Below, one piece after another: positions 22,415-33,269 of a stretch of 64,000 nt of DNA. Source of the DNA: Nematostella vectensis (lineage: Eukaryota; Cnidaria; Anthozoa; Actiniaria; Edwardsiidae); NCBI RefSeq assembly GCF_932526225.1, contig NC_064040.1, forward strand, positions 17,238,994 through 17,302,993. Direction: 5' to 3'. The stretch's first letter is position 1; each line of letters opens with the position of its first letter. The notes under the pieces were generated by a model. It had not been told where the DNA came from. It searched no databases and was given only the letters and a program-made list of their open reading frames with translations. A program made the position numbers and the translations under genes.

Positions 22415-24634
22415 TTAAAAATAGGAGTTTGAAATAAAGTCTCTAATGATCTTTCCATCTTCAGGGCCCTGATACACATTCAGATCTGGCTCATCATCAG
22501 GTCCAGCTGCTAGGCCATCATATGTCATTTCTCAAGATTGCGATATTATGCAATACAGCACAAGCCCCTATTAACTGGCTGACTTTCTCGGGCTTCATTT
22601 TGACCTCACCGTGCATAAGATGGAACCGCCTCTTGAATAGGCCAAAGCATTGTTCAATTTTAACCCTTGTTTTTGAATGGGCTCCATTGAAGTCTTCCTA
22701 ATAACATAGTAAAAAATATATATTTTGAAATAAATGGATTGAAATAAATTTTGTGCATCTGTCTATGGTATGTATAGATAACTGTATACCAAGGTATTAT
22801 AGTGAAATGCACTTTAGATTGTTTAACTCGTATACACTCTAATATCCTTGTTCTCTTGTATGCTTGCTTGACTACGACAGTGTTGCATAGGTTTTATAAA
22901 AAAAAGCACTAAGAATTAGGGGTTATTTCCTGGATAATTTCCTATTATTAAAATCATACATAAAAAGTTTCAATGTATTATTCAGGTGTTGTAACATGTA
23001 GACTTTTTTAATTGAGTGCCATGATATCCACTCAGTGCAGTACCTTTTTAGTGCACATTTTCACTTTTCAGATTTATTGAATTTATTGGGTATTACTACT
23101 ATCAGTGGTAATGGAGAAGTTATGAAAATATACAACAATTTAGTTGTCTCATTATTTAAAAAAAATTCTTAGGGAGTGTTCATTATTTACACTGAGGGGG
23201 GAGGGAAGATTTTTACCCAAGACACCTTAAAATTTCGGAGCCCCCTTTCATTGTAAACAATCTTTTTCGGTGTCCCCCTTATAGAACCCTAAAGTTTTCT
23301 TTCTCTTTCCCTTAGAGACCTTTTTATTTAGAGCCCCCACTTTTCTTGGCTAAAAATTTGCGGAGCCCCCCCACAATTTTCCCTCCCCCCCCCTCGGTGT
23401 ATTTAATGAACACTCCCTTACCTGATGCTGGTTGGCTGGGTTAGGATAGGGTGTCATGAGGAAGGGGCGGCATGGATACCCACTGTCCCCTAACAAGTAC
23501 CCCTCATCTATCCTTGTGTGCTTCCTTTCCAGCGTATTCTGAATAGATGAATTCCGAAATATGAAAGCATCATGAGTACTACCAGGCCAACGGGCAACAA
23601 TGTTGGTAAAGAGACCTGCAAAAAATAAAGTTGAAACAAGTTCATCTTAATAAAAACAATAAATAAAAAAAGTAAAAGCAAAGCTGAATAAGGACGATAG
23701 AGGATCAATGTATGTATTAGTAAATTTTTGGGTCAAACCCTTCCCTTCACCCCCATAGCAAATAGATAGATCTACAGGATGCAAACAAGCAGTGTGCTTG
23801 TATTGTGAGGGGGACCCATTCTTAAAATAAGAGAAATATTGTTTGGCTGATTGAGAGCTGATTGATATTATTCTTGTTGTTGTTATTATTATTAAGGGGG
23901 TGTATCTATCCCAACCATCCTCTGGTAAGAACCTGCAAGGTTTTCAAAAGATATATAAAAAATCAACTGCTTTCAGCCTTAGAGTTTTGCATGAGTTCCT
24001 TGGCTGCCTCTGCAATTACTTGGCATGCAGTGAAGTTGTTGTTTTATACACCCCCATCTTCACACCTTAAAATATTTTACCTTTGTCGTCACACACGGCT
24101 TGCACGTTAATGCTGTGCTGCCCTTTCCGATTGACATAATCGTTCTCATGATTTGTCGGGGCCTGGAGCTTTACATGAGTCCCGTCAATACAGCCGATAA
24201 CTCCAGGGAAGCCGTGCTTGTCGTAAAATGCCTGCTTTATCTCCCTTTGCCTCTCTCGCGAAGGCCATTTGATGAAGCGGTCAGCTTTGCTAACAAGCGC
24301 TCTTGTCACATCTGAGACGCAAAGGGAAACGGTAGACTTTGGAAGGCCAAATGTATCGCCTATGATTTGCAAAAAAACTCCCCGAAGTGTAAAAGCGTAG
24401 TGCGACAAGAACTTGGACTATTGGAGCAAGTGCGTGATTTCGTCGCCTATCCCGGCTTAATTCCTCCCTCAAAAACTGTGTTATATACTCAATTGTGTCT
24501 TTCCGAAAGCGGAACCTCGATTTGACCTCTTGGTCGTTGAGGAAGTCATCAAGGCTTCCGTTAAACAAGCGAAAGCGGCGTTCGCGAGCTTGCGGGTAAG
24601 CTTCCCCGACCCGGCAAAACAACAAATCCGCCAT
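22415..24634 (-). pseudogene. HARBI1-type DDE transposase of the Harbinger element
   Basis: Exons on the minus strand: 24081-24634, 23422-23615 and 22415-22697, with GT/AG boundaries and agreeing phases. The start is ATG at 24634 (MADLLFCRVGEAYPQARERR). Exon 1 includes a helical N-terminal region, a recognition helix (FGLPKSTVSLCVSDVTRALV) and the first Asp in VIGCIDGTHVKL. Exon 2 has the second Asp in LLGDSGYPCRPFL. Exon 3 has the Glu in [16 protein letters not shown]. So the DDE_Tnp_4 triad is present. Two one-base frame changes break it: in an A-tract near 24370 and near 22525 in the C-terminal tail. A MITE sits in intron 2. Confidence 0.82.
23172..23417. mobile_element. Harbinger-type MITE with TTA duplication
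   Basis: Termini GGGAGTGTTCATTATTTACA... and ...AATGAACACTCCC form an inverted repeat of about 35 bp, extended by G-rich and C-rich tracts. TTA flanks both sides (23169-23171 and 23418-23420), the 3-bp duplication typical of Harbinger. The 246-bp non-coding element lies at the 5' edge of transposase intron 2, so the TTA on its right forms part of the splice donor. Confidence 0.88.
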
Positions 24635-24756
24635 TTTGTTTTTTGCCAGCTTGCGCTAATCCATGGATTAGCGAGTTAACCCACCTCGCGAGCAGGGTTA
24701 GATTTATTCCCCAAACTAACCCTGGGTTAGCGCTAACCGGCGTTTCGGGAACAGAA

Positions 24757-25683
24757 TATGCTGATGCAATGTTTGCCAAGGGAGCCCCATTAAGCAACTG
24801 TTTTGGCTTTGTAGACGGAACGGTGCGACCAATATCGCGTCCAGGCCAAAACCAAAGAATTGTATATAATGGTCATAAAAGAGTGCACTCTTTAAAGTTT
24901 CAGTCAGTGGCGCTGCCTAACGGCCTTATCGGACACATGTATGGCCCAGTCGTTAAGTAAACTCGGCTGTTTTATCTTGAGACTACTTGTTGTGTTTTTA
25001 TTTATAGACCTCACCCACCAGAAACAAAAGAGCAAGACATCTAAAAACATCATTATCCCCAAGGATTTTTTCTTGGCTAATCTGATGAGTACATTTGATA
25101 CACCTTAAACAGAATAGGTGAAGTGCTCACGAAACGAATTGAAGTGTTCCATTGAACAGGGAGAGCAACCTGGGGAGAGGGGTAGAGACTTTTCTAGCCA
25201 TCTAAACTTACAATAATTAAAAATTGACTCCTGTCATGTGCATTTTTCATATCTACTTTTAAAACTTTTCTTTCAGAGGGCAAAAGACATGATGCATTTA
25301 TGCTGATGGAATCCAATATTTTGCATGAATTAGAAAACAATGCATTCTCCCCTACTGGTCAGGCGATGTGTATGTATGGGGACCCTGCGTACCCATTGAG
25401 GGTACACCTTCAAGCCCCTTTCCGTAATGGAGTTTTGACCCCCATGATGGAAGAGTACAACTCAAGAATGAGCTCAGTACGGTCGTCAGTAGAATGGTTG
25501 TTTGGAGAAATCATCAACGACTTCAAATTCTTGGACTTCAAAAAGAACCTCAAACTTAACCTTAGTTGTGTTGGAAAAATGTACCTTGTTTGTGCATTTC
25601 TTTTTCAGATAGTCCTAGGCTGTATCAAATACTTCATTTGCCTATGTCACATTTTCTTACTGATAATGTCTATGTGTCTTTAG
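24757..25683 (+). pseudogene. Second HARBI-like DDE nuclease, 5'-truncated
   Basis: Two plus-strand exons: about 24757-24954 (YADAMFAKGAPLSNCFGFVD with the first Asp in GFVDGTVRPI; HMYGPV) and about 25274-25683 (GKRHDAFMLMES; second Asp in YGDPAYPLRVHL; Glu in SSVEWLFGEIIND). This is a DDE_Tnp_4 subfamily distinct from the transposase at 22415-24634. The donor after HMYGPV reads CGTTAAGT where a GT one base later would be expected, so splicing is doubtful. The N-terminal half is missing because the Harbinger terminus abuts the exon. The frame runs open back into that terminus, which looks fortuitous. Confidence 0.72.
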
Positions 25684-25739
25684 ATATTTGTCTGAAACCA
25701 CACAACCACGGCAAAAAAACACCCAATCTTAGTTAAACG

Positions 25740-25871
25740 TGTTGAGTTATGTTTATAATGACGTAACCTAATGTTGCATTCTGGGTAATCGTTACCCTCG
25801 TGGTCTGTATGATCCGCCATGTTGTACGCGTTGTATTGGAGAGAATAAAAGAAGTAAAGACACTCATAACA
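25740..25871 (+). repeat. copia 5' LTR
   Basis: TGTTGAGT...ACTCATAACA: ends TG/CA with matching short inverted termini; AATAAA lies near the 3' end. With no second copy the right boundary is inferred from the terminal pattern and from the gag ATG two bases after it. Confidence 0.65.
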
Positions 25872-25873
25872 AG

Positions 25874-28690
25874 ATGAGTTCTACAGGTTATGTGCCCAGG
25901 ACGGACTCGAAATGGAACAGATTGACGTTCGACGGAGACGAGAGCAAGTATGAATTGTGGGAGGCCAAATTTTTGGGACATTTACGGATGTTGAAATTGA
26001 AAGATACGATCTTGCCATCGACGGATGCGCCTGACGCGACAAAGAACGAAGAATGCTATGCGGGACTTATACAGTTCTTAGACGATAAAAGCCTCTCACT
26101 AGTAATGAGAGAAGCTACTGACGACGGCAGGAAAGCTTTAAAGATACTACGGGAGTTTTATGCGAGCCAAAGCAAGCCTCGTATCATAACACTGTACACT
26201 GAACTAACATCACTCGTAATGGGAGTAAACGAAACAGTCACCGAGTATTTAATTCGTGCTGAGAAGGCTATCACTGCTCTCAGAAACGCAAAGGAAACAC
26301 TCAGTGATGGGTTGATCATCGCAATGATTCTGAAAGGGTAACCAGAATCCTATAAACCGCTAGCTATACACATCACTCAAAGCGCTGGGGAGATATCATT
26401 ATCTACATTCAAAGGTCACCTGAGAAGCTATGAAGAAACAGAGAAATTTAGCAGTAAGGCGAAAGCAGACCAAGTAATTAAGGCTGCGTCTCCAGCACCA
26501 CGTGCATGCTATGGTTGTGGTCAAACTTCGCACTTCATCAGGGACTGCCCAAAGAAAAGTGAAACAACAAAATGGCGCAACTATCACAAGAGTTCTACCC
26601 ATTCAGGTGGAGAATGTAAAAGGCACCAACAGAAAGGAGACACAACAAAGAAAGTTTCTGTTATGGATGATACAGAAAATAATGAGGAGGAACATACTTT
26701 CACATTTAATGTGAAGGATCACAGTAACAAAGTTTTCAACAACCCCAAGGGCATGCTAGTTGACACTGGGGCTACATCTCATATCGTTACAACTGATACG
26801 ATCACAAGGATCGATGGAACATTCAAACCGAGTGAACATTGTATGGAATTAGCTGATGGAACAAGGACCAGGAACATTGCCGTAAAGCGAGGAGACGCAA
26901 TGGTAACCCTCAAGGATGTGAATGGCAGACATGTAAACGCTGTGCTGAAGGGAGCATTGTACATACCATCGTACCCCCAAGACATCTTCTCTGTGAAGGC
27001 TGCAACTGCAAATGGGGCAGAAGTGAAGTTCCAAACTGGATAGAATGAACTCATCCATAAGGATGGTACTGCATTTACAATTGAGGAACAAAATAAGTTG
27101 TACTATTTGAACACTGTAGAACCACTTTATGGTAATGACAGCTATGATAAGGTAAGCGTTTCACATGACATATACACGTGGCATGAAATATTAGGCCACT
27201 GCAATTTTGAGGATGTCTTAAAGACAAAGGAGGTAGTAGAGGAAATGAATATGTCTGGAAAGATAGATAAGTCTAAGTTAACTTGCAACACCTGCATCGA
27301 GGGGAAATTTGTAAATAACAGAAATAGAAAGCCAGATGCTAGGGCTACCAGACCCTTAGAGAGGGTTCACACTGACCTGGCGGGCCCTATAAACCCAGTA
27401 CCAAGGGAGGGTTTTAAGTATAGTATCTCATTTACAGATGATTATTCTGGGGCAGTATTTGTGTATTTTCTCTCTCTCCGAGAGAGATCCATTAAGCATG
27501 AGTTATCATGTCCCCATTCCCCACATCAGAATGGAACAGCTAAAAGGCAGTGGCGAACCTTGTTTGAGATGGGCAGATGTTTGCTCATAGAGAAACAGGT
27601 GCCAAAGTTCTTGTGGCCATATGCAGTTCAAACTGCTGCACACATTAGGAATAGGTGCTATAACAGGAGAACAGAGAACACACCTTATTTCATGCTAACA
27701 GGAAAGAAACCTGACCTTTCCAGAATGGGAATATTCGGATCAGAATGTTACACGTACAATCACAACCATAAGAAATTAGACTCTCGCGGTGTGAGAGGGG
27801 TATTCGTAGGGTATGACAAGAACAGCCCGGCATACCTAGTGTACCACCCAGATAAGGGGAAGGTGTTAAAGCACAGGCCCATTAAGTTCATCAGTAAGGA
27901 TTGCATCGAGCAAGAAACTCAAACTGAAGGCCTCATTCACAATGAAATGCCAGTGGGCAATGTTCATGAAGGAGTTGGATCAGAACAACTAGTCAACTCC
28001 AATGGAGCCATAATAAGCCACCCAGATGTGGGCAAGGTAGATGGTGAAGCTAGTTGTACACCCGGTGATAGCAAGCAGGTAGATAATCAGAGTCACACAA
28101 GTGGGCGTCCACAAAGAGAGAGACAACCCCCTAAGTATTTGGATGATTATGTTACCAGTATAAGTGATAGTGATGACATAACTTATTCCAGTGTTGATTA
28201 TTGTTACAGAGTTTCAGGGGTGCCACAAAGTTACTCTGAGGCTATGGCCTCAACAAACGCTACAGAATGGAACCAAGCCATGGCCGAAGAAATGGGGTCA
28301 CTTCAAGAAAATGACACATTTGAGCTAACCTCCCTCCCGGAGAGTGTGAACCCAGTGGGGGGGAAATGGGTATACACCATTAAAGAAGATGCAGCAGGCA
28401 GGGAAGTATTTAAAGCTAGATATGTAGCAAAGGGGTATAGCCAAGTTAAAGGAATTGATTACCAGGAGACCTTCGCTCCTACTGCGAACATCACCTCAAT
28501 TAGGGTTCTGATGCAATTAGCAGCGCAGTATGACCTCACTATCCATCAAATGGATGTCAAAACAGCGTACCTACATGCACCAATAGATCAGGAAATATAC
28601 ATGAAACAACCAGAAGGCTTCGAAGTGATCTCCGAAAATGGAGAAAAGTTAGTGTATAAGTTAAAGAAATCTCTTTACGGCCTAAAATAG
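25874..28690 (+). pseudogene. copia gag-pol, decayed
   Basis: One frame with stops near 26340, at 27041-27043 and at 28688-28690. In order: UBN2-like gag ([20 protein letters not shown]), zinc knuckle CYGCGQTSHFIRDC, protease MLVDTGATSHIV, GAG-pre-integrase (WHEILGHCNFEDVL; CNTCIEGKF), integrase start (HTDLAGPINPV; FTDDYSGAVFVYF), then abruptly the end of the core (CPHSPHQNGTAKRQW), and RT (VGGKWVYTIKEDAAG; IHQMDVKTAYLHAP). The integrase thus has an internal in-frame deletion removing the middle of its core, including the second catalytic Asp. RT ends before its catalytic YxDD motif. Confidence 0.88.
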
Positions 28691-28790
28691 TCAGGCAGAA
28701 ACTGGAATAAGCTTCTGCATGAAAGTCTGATGGAGAGTGGTTTTAACAGGAATCCATCAGACCGCAGCATTCTGCGGTTTCGCTGACCCT

Positions 28791-29342
28791 TCCCATAGGA
28801 ATCAACGCCGTAGGGGCTAATTTTAGGGGCCCGTCTATCTGCACTAGACTCCTAACTTTAGAGGCCCGTCTATCCGCAATAGACTCCTTAACGCTCGCCC
28901 TCTACACAAATATTGCGTCTGACGCAACTAGTGCAGGTGGAAAAACAACAACTGCAAGTCGATTTGTCACTCAACAACCATCCCTACGTAAGTAGCTATA
29001 GGCAAATGCGTATGTAAATGATCCCCTTGTACACACAACTCCTCTCTAACCTTGGCCTTATAGCCGCTGCATCGAGAACTGCACAGTAAGCAAGTGGATT
29101 TAGAGAGCACTTACAGAACAGAAGAGCCAGTTGCACTCAAATAAAACGATAGTTCCATTCGTTTCCCATCTTCTAGTCGGTGGTCCCTATGCCAATCGGG
29201 TCAAGCTACAGGAGATGGAGCTCCGTAAATACGGGGCCAATCCACATCCTGGGCTACTGGCTTCCAAGCGTCAACAGTCGGACTCAGCGAGGGTTAGAGT
29301 CAAAATGCATAATGGCCCCACACAAAGGGTGTATTCTTCAGG
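28791..29342. other. Spacer with a two-copy direct repeat
   Basis: At 28821-28891 a unit of about 35 bp (TTAGGGGCCCGTCTATCTGC...AGACTCCTAAC) occurs twice with small differences. The rest, between the truncated copia and the truncated DIRS-like element, shows no gene. The repeat may come from the terminus of a neighbouring element. Confidence 0.55.
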
Positions 29343-30170
29343 CTATGGCTTATCCATAAGAATAGACAGCAGGGCCATAAGCATAACCAGCTTCTGAGTA
29401 AGTTGCTTTAGTGACATTTCCCCAAAAGATGGTAGACTTTTAAGATATGTCAAAACTGTATGTGGGTTCCATGTTGAAACATATCGTGGTAGTGCGGGCT
29501 TCTCATTAAACAATCCAGTCATGAATCGTGACACCAGTGGGTGCTCACCAACTTTGAAACCGTCTATCAAAATAAACGATGATTGTGCACTTCTGGCTGT
29601 AGCAACAGCACTAAAACCAACAGTTTTAGACATAGATGTAAGGAAATTCAGAACGTTTTGCGGACTTGGCTGTATCTGATTAACTCCATTATCCAAGCAA
29701 TACTTGACCCAGGTCTTGACATAAGTTTGATATTGCTTTCGAGTTTCTGACCGCCAAGACTTTAAAATGATTCCCAAAGGCTCTCCTTGTACCTCCTGCG
29801 CAACTAGCGATGACCGGATACAAGACAACCAAGAAGCTGAAGCTTCGGGTACAGTGGATGTACCTCTTCTGGCTGAAACGGCAGAGCTAAGGTCTGTTTG
29901 CGCATCTTGATTTGCACTGGTTGAGCCTTGAGCAGCTGAAGAAGGTAGGGGTACCAAAACTGTGTTGGCCAATGAGGGATTACTATGATTGCTGTTGTGC
30001 CGCTCTCCTCTATAAATTGTAGAACTTTGCCTATAAGGCTGAAAGGAGGAAAGCAATATATCAGATTATACTTGCTCCAGTCTAACAAAAAAGCCTCAAT
30101 AGCTATAGCCCCAGGGTCTGGTCTTTAGGCAACATAAGGAGTAACTTTATAGTTCAGTCTGGAAGCAAAC
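29343..30170 (-). pseudogene. DIRS-like tyrosine recombinase, N-terminal part only
   Basis: The core-binding half is recognisable: SWRSETRKQYQTYVKTWVKY, NVLNFLTSMSKTVGFSAVAT, SRFMTGLFNEKPALPRYVST and LPSFGEMSLKQLTQKLVML. The match ends at MALLS, just where the first catalytic Arg would follow, and is replaced by unrelated sequence. A frame change lies between this part and the RNase H end (about 30060-30130). It is not functional. Confidence 0.75.
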
Positions 30171-31752
30171 ATATCTATGTCAGGGGTGCCCCATCTACAT
30201 ACAAGTGTTACTGTTAAATTTCCGGCTAGCAGCATCAGCCTCAGTATTCAATTTGCCTGGTATGTGGGAAATGGACAACTTCAGTTGTCTGCTCATGCAC
30301 CACATTATTATCTCTCTGATGATAGTGTTGCACTTTCTGGATTTAGTGCCTCCCATGTTCCGTATATAAGACACAGCAGTTGTATTATCACAGAGCACTT
30401 TAATGTGGGTAGATTGCATGTGGTCACAGAGGAATTTCAAGGAAAGCAAGATGGCCTTGATTTCCAAATAATTTATATGGGATTGAGACTCCTTAAATGA
30501 CCATCTACCCCCTGTTATCATGTCTGTATCTTCCAAAACCCCTCCCCAGCCTTTTAGAGAGCTGTCAGTTTTAAGTATCACTGCAGAGGAGGTGAGAGAA
30601 TGGCTTGAGGATGTTTATCAACACCCTGTATCCACCATAGTAGGTCCTGCTTTGCCAAAGGGGAGAGGGCCATTTTCCCTCAAGATTCCAACCATTGCAT
30701 TTCAATGCATCAGTTTTGTCATTTTCTAGAGCTCGATAATAAAGTTGAGCATATTGTACCCCTGAAAAAGCAGATACCATAAGACCTACAACAGAGGCAA
30801 CATCTCTGATGTTTACTTGACCTTCCTTTTGTTCTAGTGCAGAACATGCTGACCTTATTTTGTCTACTTTTTCAGGGACCATGGAGATGGACATGTTCTG
30901 TGAATTGAGAATGAACCCCAAAAACTTGGCTGTTTAAGCTGGGGTGGTGACAGATTTTGTCTCGTGTATAGTAAACCCCAGTGACTTTAGTAATGAGACA
31001 GTTTCTGAAATTTCCTGCAACAATTTGTCAGGGTTTTCAGCCAAGAGAAGGATATCATCAATGTAGCCAACTAAGAGATTCCCTTTTTCTCTCAGGCTAG
31101 CAAGAACTGGCTTCATAAGCTTTGTAAAAACCCTAGGTGCAGATGCCAATCCATTAGCAAGGCAGGAATACTCAAAAACAGAGCCATTGAACTAAAATCG
31201 GGGGTACTTTCTGTACCTGGGATGTACAGATACAGAATAATAAGCATCCTTGAGATCTAAAACTGCCATCCAGTAGTCCTTTTTTAGCAGCTGAGCAGCC
31301 GATTGGAGGGATTCCATTTTAAAATGGTGGTAGGCTACAAAGGTATTTAATCTCTTAAGATTTAAAACGAGCCTGTGTTATCCATCCTTTTTTGGTCTAG
31401 TAAAAACCGTAGAGATGAATTCACCCTCACAGTGAGAAGACTTTGATATTACTCCTTTATGAAGTAACTTGTCTATCTCATTAGCTATAATCAAACTTTC
31501 CCCTTTAGAAAACCTGAAATGGGGTACAGTTGATTGATGAGGTATGTTGAGTTCCAACTGGTAGCCAGTAACAATCTCAAGAATGCTAGGGTCTGATGTG
31601 ATCAGCTCCCAATTTGAGACATGATTAGATATATTGCCAGCAATAAAAGTATTGGCAACACTTACATTTGGTGTTGTTGAGCAGGCTTGGCCTACTGTGA
31701 TGGGCGCTTGCCCTGGATGGAGCTCTTCTGAGTTGGCTCCCTTCGTTTCCAA
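30160..31752 (-). pseudogene. DIRS-like reverse transcriptase and RNase H
   Basis: Pieces in order: linker (ITSDPSILEIVTGYQLELNI), early RT (EGEFISTVFTRPKKDG), palm (WMAVLDLKDAYYSVSVHPRY), catalytic YIDD in LLVGYIDDILLLAENP near 31055, connection region, and RNase H with D, E, D, D in MILKTDSSLKGWGGVL, NYLEIKAILLSL, VLCDNTTAVSYI and NTEADAASR. Stops near 31375, 31190, 30933 and 30580 interrupt it. The frame is otherwise largely conserved. Confidence 0.82.
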
Positions 31753-32828
31753 GACTTGTAATTTTGGCTGTTCCAGTTTTTTGAGCTCCTTCTGTGGTTG
31801 TTGACTTGAGAGGACCTGAAGCTCTGGGGCCCCTTTTTTGACTGCAACTTGGCCCCAATTTTATTGACATCTCCGATGTCTTTGAGATGCTTTTGCAAAT
31901 CTTCCCCAAAAAGCATGTCCGTGAATGGGACTTGAGGGGAGCACAGAGCAGCATATTCTCTGCCAATTTCTGGCTTCATCAAAAGCCTTCTTTGCATATT
32001 AAGCTCATAATTAGCATGAGTAATAAGTGATAATGCTTCTAGGCCAAACTGTTTTATCTGCTGGACAGAGGCTGCGTCCAAGCTTCCTTTGGCTGACATG
32101 CACATGTCTGTCAATCGAGTCAAAGGCATAATACCTTTCACGAGCGCATGTTGTAGTTTATAAAACTGAAGGTCTCGTTTTTTGGTATGCTCACGGAGCT
32201 TACGCCATATTCCCGGATTGACTCTCGTAGCTTTAGCTGCAGGGCAGTTTTCAGGCCTGTCTTGTTTGTCAAGCTTCTCTTTAAGCCTTTTATCGGGGAG
32301 ACGATTGCGCAGCATTTTCTCAAGGAGTCTGGCAAGCTGCTTGTTTTGCAAATCGTCACCAATCAAGTCTTCTGACTCGCATTCTTTCGCTAGCTGCTTT
32401 ACAAAGTCGTCTTCATCGTCTGATGGAGCCGCAGAGCACTTTTTAAGGAGAGATTCGCGAGTATCCTCCTCATCTGAGGAGCTTTCATCGCTCGAGGAGC
32501 GAGAGCTGGAAGGCTCATGGAGCTTCTTCCCCGACTTCGCCTTTTTGGCGGGAATCTCGGATCGCGAATCACCGTTCCTTTTGCCCTCTTTGGCCTTCAT
32601 GGAAGGTTGCACATCATTGTTTAGCCTTTTGGTAAGGCAATAAATATCCTCTGTTAGAGACTTCACGTCCGTAGGCGTGATACTATGAGGTGAAATTTCG
32701 TCCTCCGGCGGCATGGCCGCCATCTTGGATTGTTCTTCATGTTCACTATCCAAGTTCAAATCATCAGGTTCGTCTTCTGGTCGGCTTTGTCGCCTGATAT
32801 TTTTGTCCGCAGGCGGATCCTTTGCCAT
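31692..32828 (-). CDS. DIRS-like gag
   Basis: Open for 378 codons from an ATG at 32828. The N-terminus is acidic, then Ser/Asp-rich (SSSRSSSDESSSDEEDTRES), followed by a helical core (NPGIWRKLREHTKKRDLQFY; LQHALVKGIMPLTRL; GLEALSLITHANYELNMQRR) characteristic of DIRS-type Gag, and a basic Ser/Arg/Gln C-terminus. It overlaps the RT frame by about 60 bp, a usual arrangement. No zinc knuckle is visible. It is the only unbroken gene of this element. Confidence 0.75.
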   Translation of the reverse strand: MAKDPPADKNIRRQSRPEDEPDDLNLDSEHEEQSKMAAMPPEDEISPHSITPTDVKSLTEDIYCLTKRLNNDVQPSMKAKEGKRNGDSRSEIPAKKAKSGKKLHEPSSSRSSSDESSSDEEDTRESLLKKCSAAPSDDEDDFVKQLAKECESEDLIGDDLQNKQLARLLEKMLRNRLPDKRLKEKLDKQDRPENCPAAKATRVNPGIWRKLREHTKKRDLQFYKLQHALVKGIMPLTRLTDMCMSAKGSLDAASVQQIKQFGLEALSLITHANYELNMQRRLLMKPEIGREYAALCSPQVPFTDMLFGEDLQKHLKDIGDVNKIGAKLQSKKGPQSFRSSQVNNHRRSSKNWNSQNYKSWKRREPTQKSSIQGKRPSQ

Positions 32829-33269
32829 TGTGAAGAGATGAGTGGAGTCCTTCAGGGACCAATGGGTTGTTTTGTGGAATACTTGTCGGGAAAACTTTGC
32901 TATACGTCGACTTTGCTCGAAAACCGAACTCGCACTGAGCTCGGATACTGCAAGCTTGCTATCTCACGTGACCTCTGATTGTATGCAAATGCGAGGTAGA
33001 ATCCCCATTATTTTTAAAAAACAAAGCCCTCAAAACTAACCGAAAAAACACACTCACTGCTGTTTCTTTGATGACGCTTCCATGTGCGGCCTAGAGTCGA
33101 AAAAATGTGAAAATCCGATCAAAAAGTGCCGTTAAAGATTCTAAAATTGAAGGTTACATAGTAAACAGTGACACAGGAGTGTTTTGCTAAGAAATTACAA
33201 GTTTGAAAGGCAAAATAAAGCAAAACTATACTCACGTTTTCGACACAACGTCAAAATAGCTAAACTCAC

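Larger units (their letters stand above)
19488..24752. mobile_element. PIF/Harbinger transposon
   Basis: The left end GGTTCCTGAAAAGCCGATTA and the reversed right end TGTTCCCGAAACGCCGGTTA are imperfect inverted repeats, each followed by subterminal AACCCTGGGTTA-like palindromes. Inside are the two genes that define Harbinger elements: a Myb/SANT-like gene on the plus strand (19793-21108) and a HARBI1-type DDE transposase on the minus strand (22415-24634), converging. The right end lacks the outermost bases expected from the left end and abuts another transposase exon at about 24757. No 3-bp target duplication could be identified. Both genes carry breaks. Confidence 0.8.
25740..28790 (+). mobile_element. 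Ty1/copia retrotransposon, 3'-truncated
   Basis: A 132-bp 5' LTR is followed almost directly by a gag-pol frame ordered gag, zinc knuckle, protease, integrase, reverse transcriptase, which defines copia. The sequence stops matching shortly after the early RT motifs, at about 28790. RNase H and the 3' LTR are absent. Confidence 0.9.
29343..32828 (-). mobile_element. DIRS-like tyrosine-recombinase retroelement, 3'-truncated
   Basis: Minus-strand order gag (31692-32828), reverse transcriptase and RNase H (30160-31752), tyrosine recombinase start (29343-30170). There is no DDE integrase. DIRS/Ngaro elements integrate through the recombinase. This copy ends in the recombinase before any catalytic residue. 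No split or inverted terminal repeats were recognised. Confidence 0.82.

Noticed and set aside
29131-29397. 88-codon plus-strand ORF beside the truncated DIRS-like element
   Set aside because: It overlaps the antisense of the recombinase fragment and has no motifs.
32182-32643. 153-codon Ser-rich plus-strand ORF
   Set aside because: It is antisense to the Ser/Asp-rich part of the DIRS-like gag.
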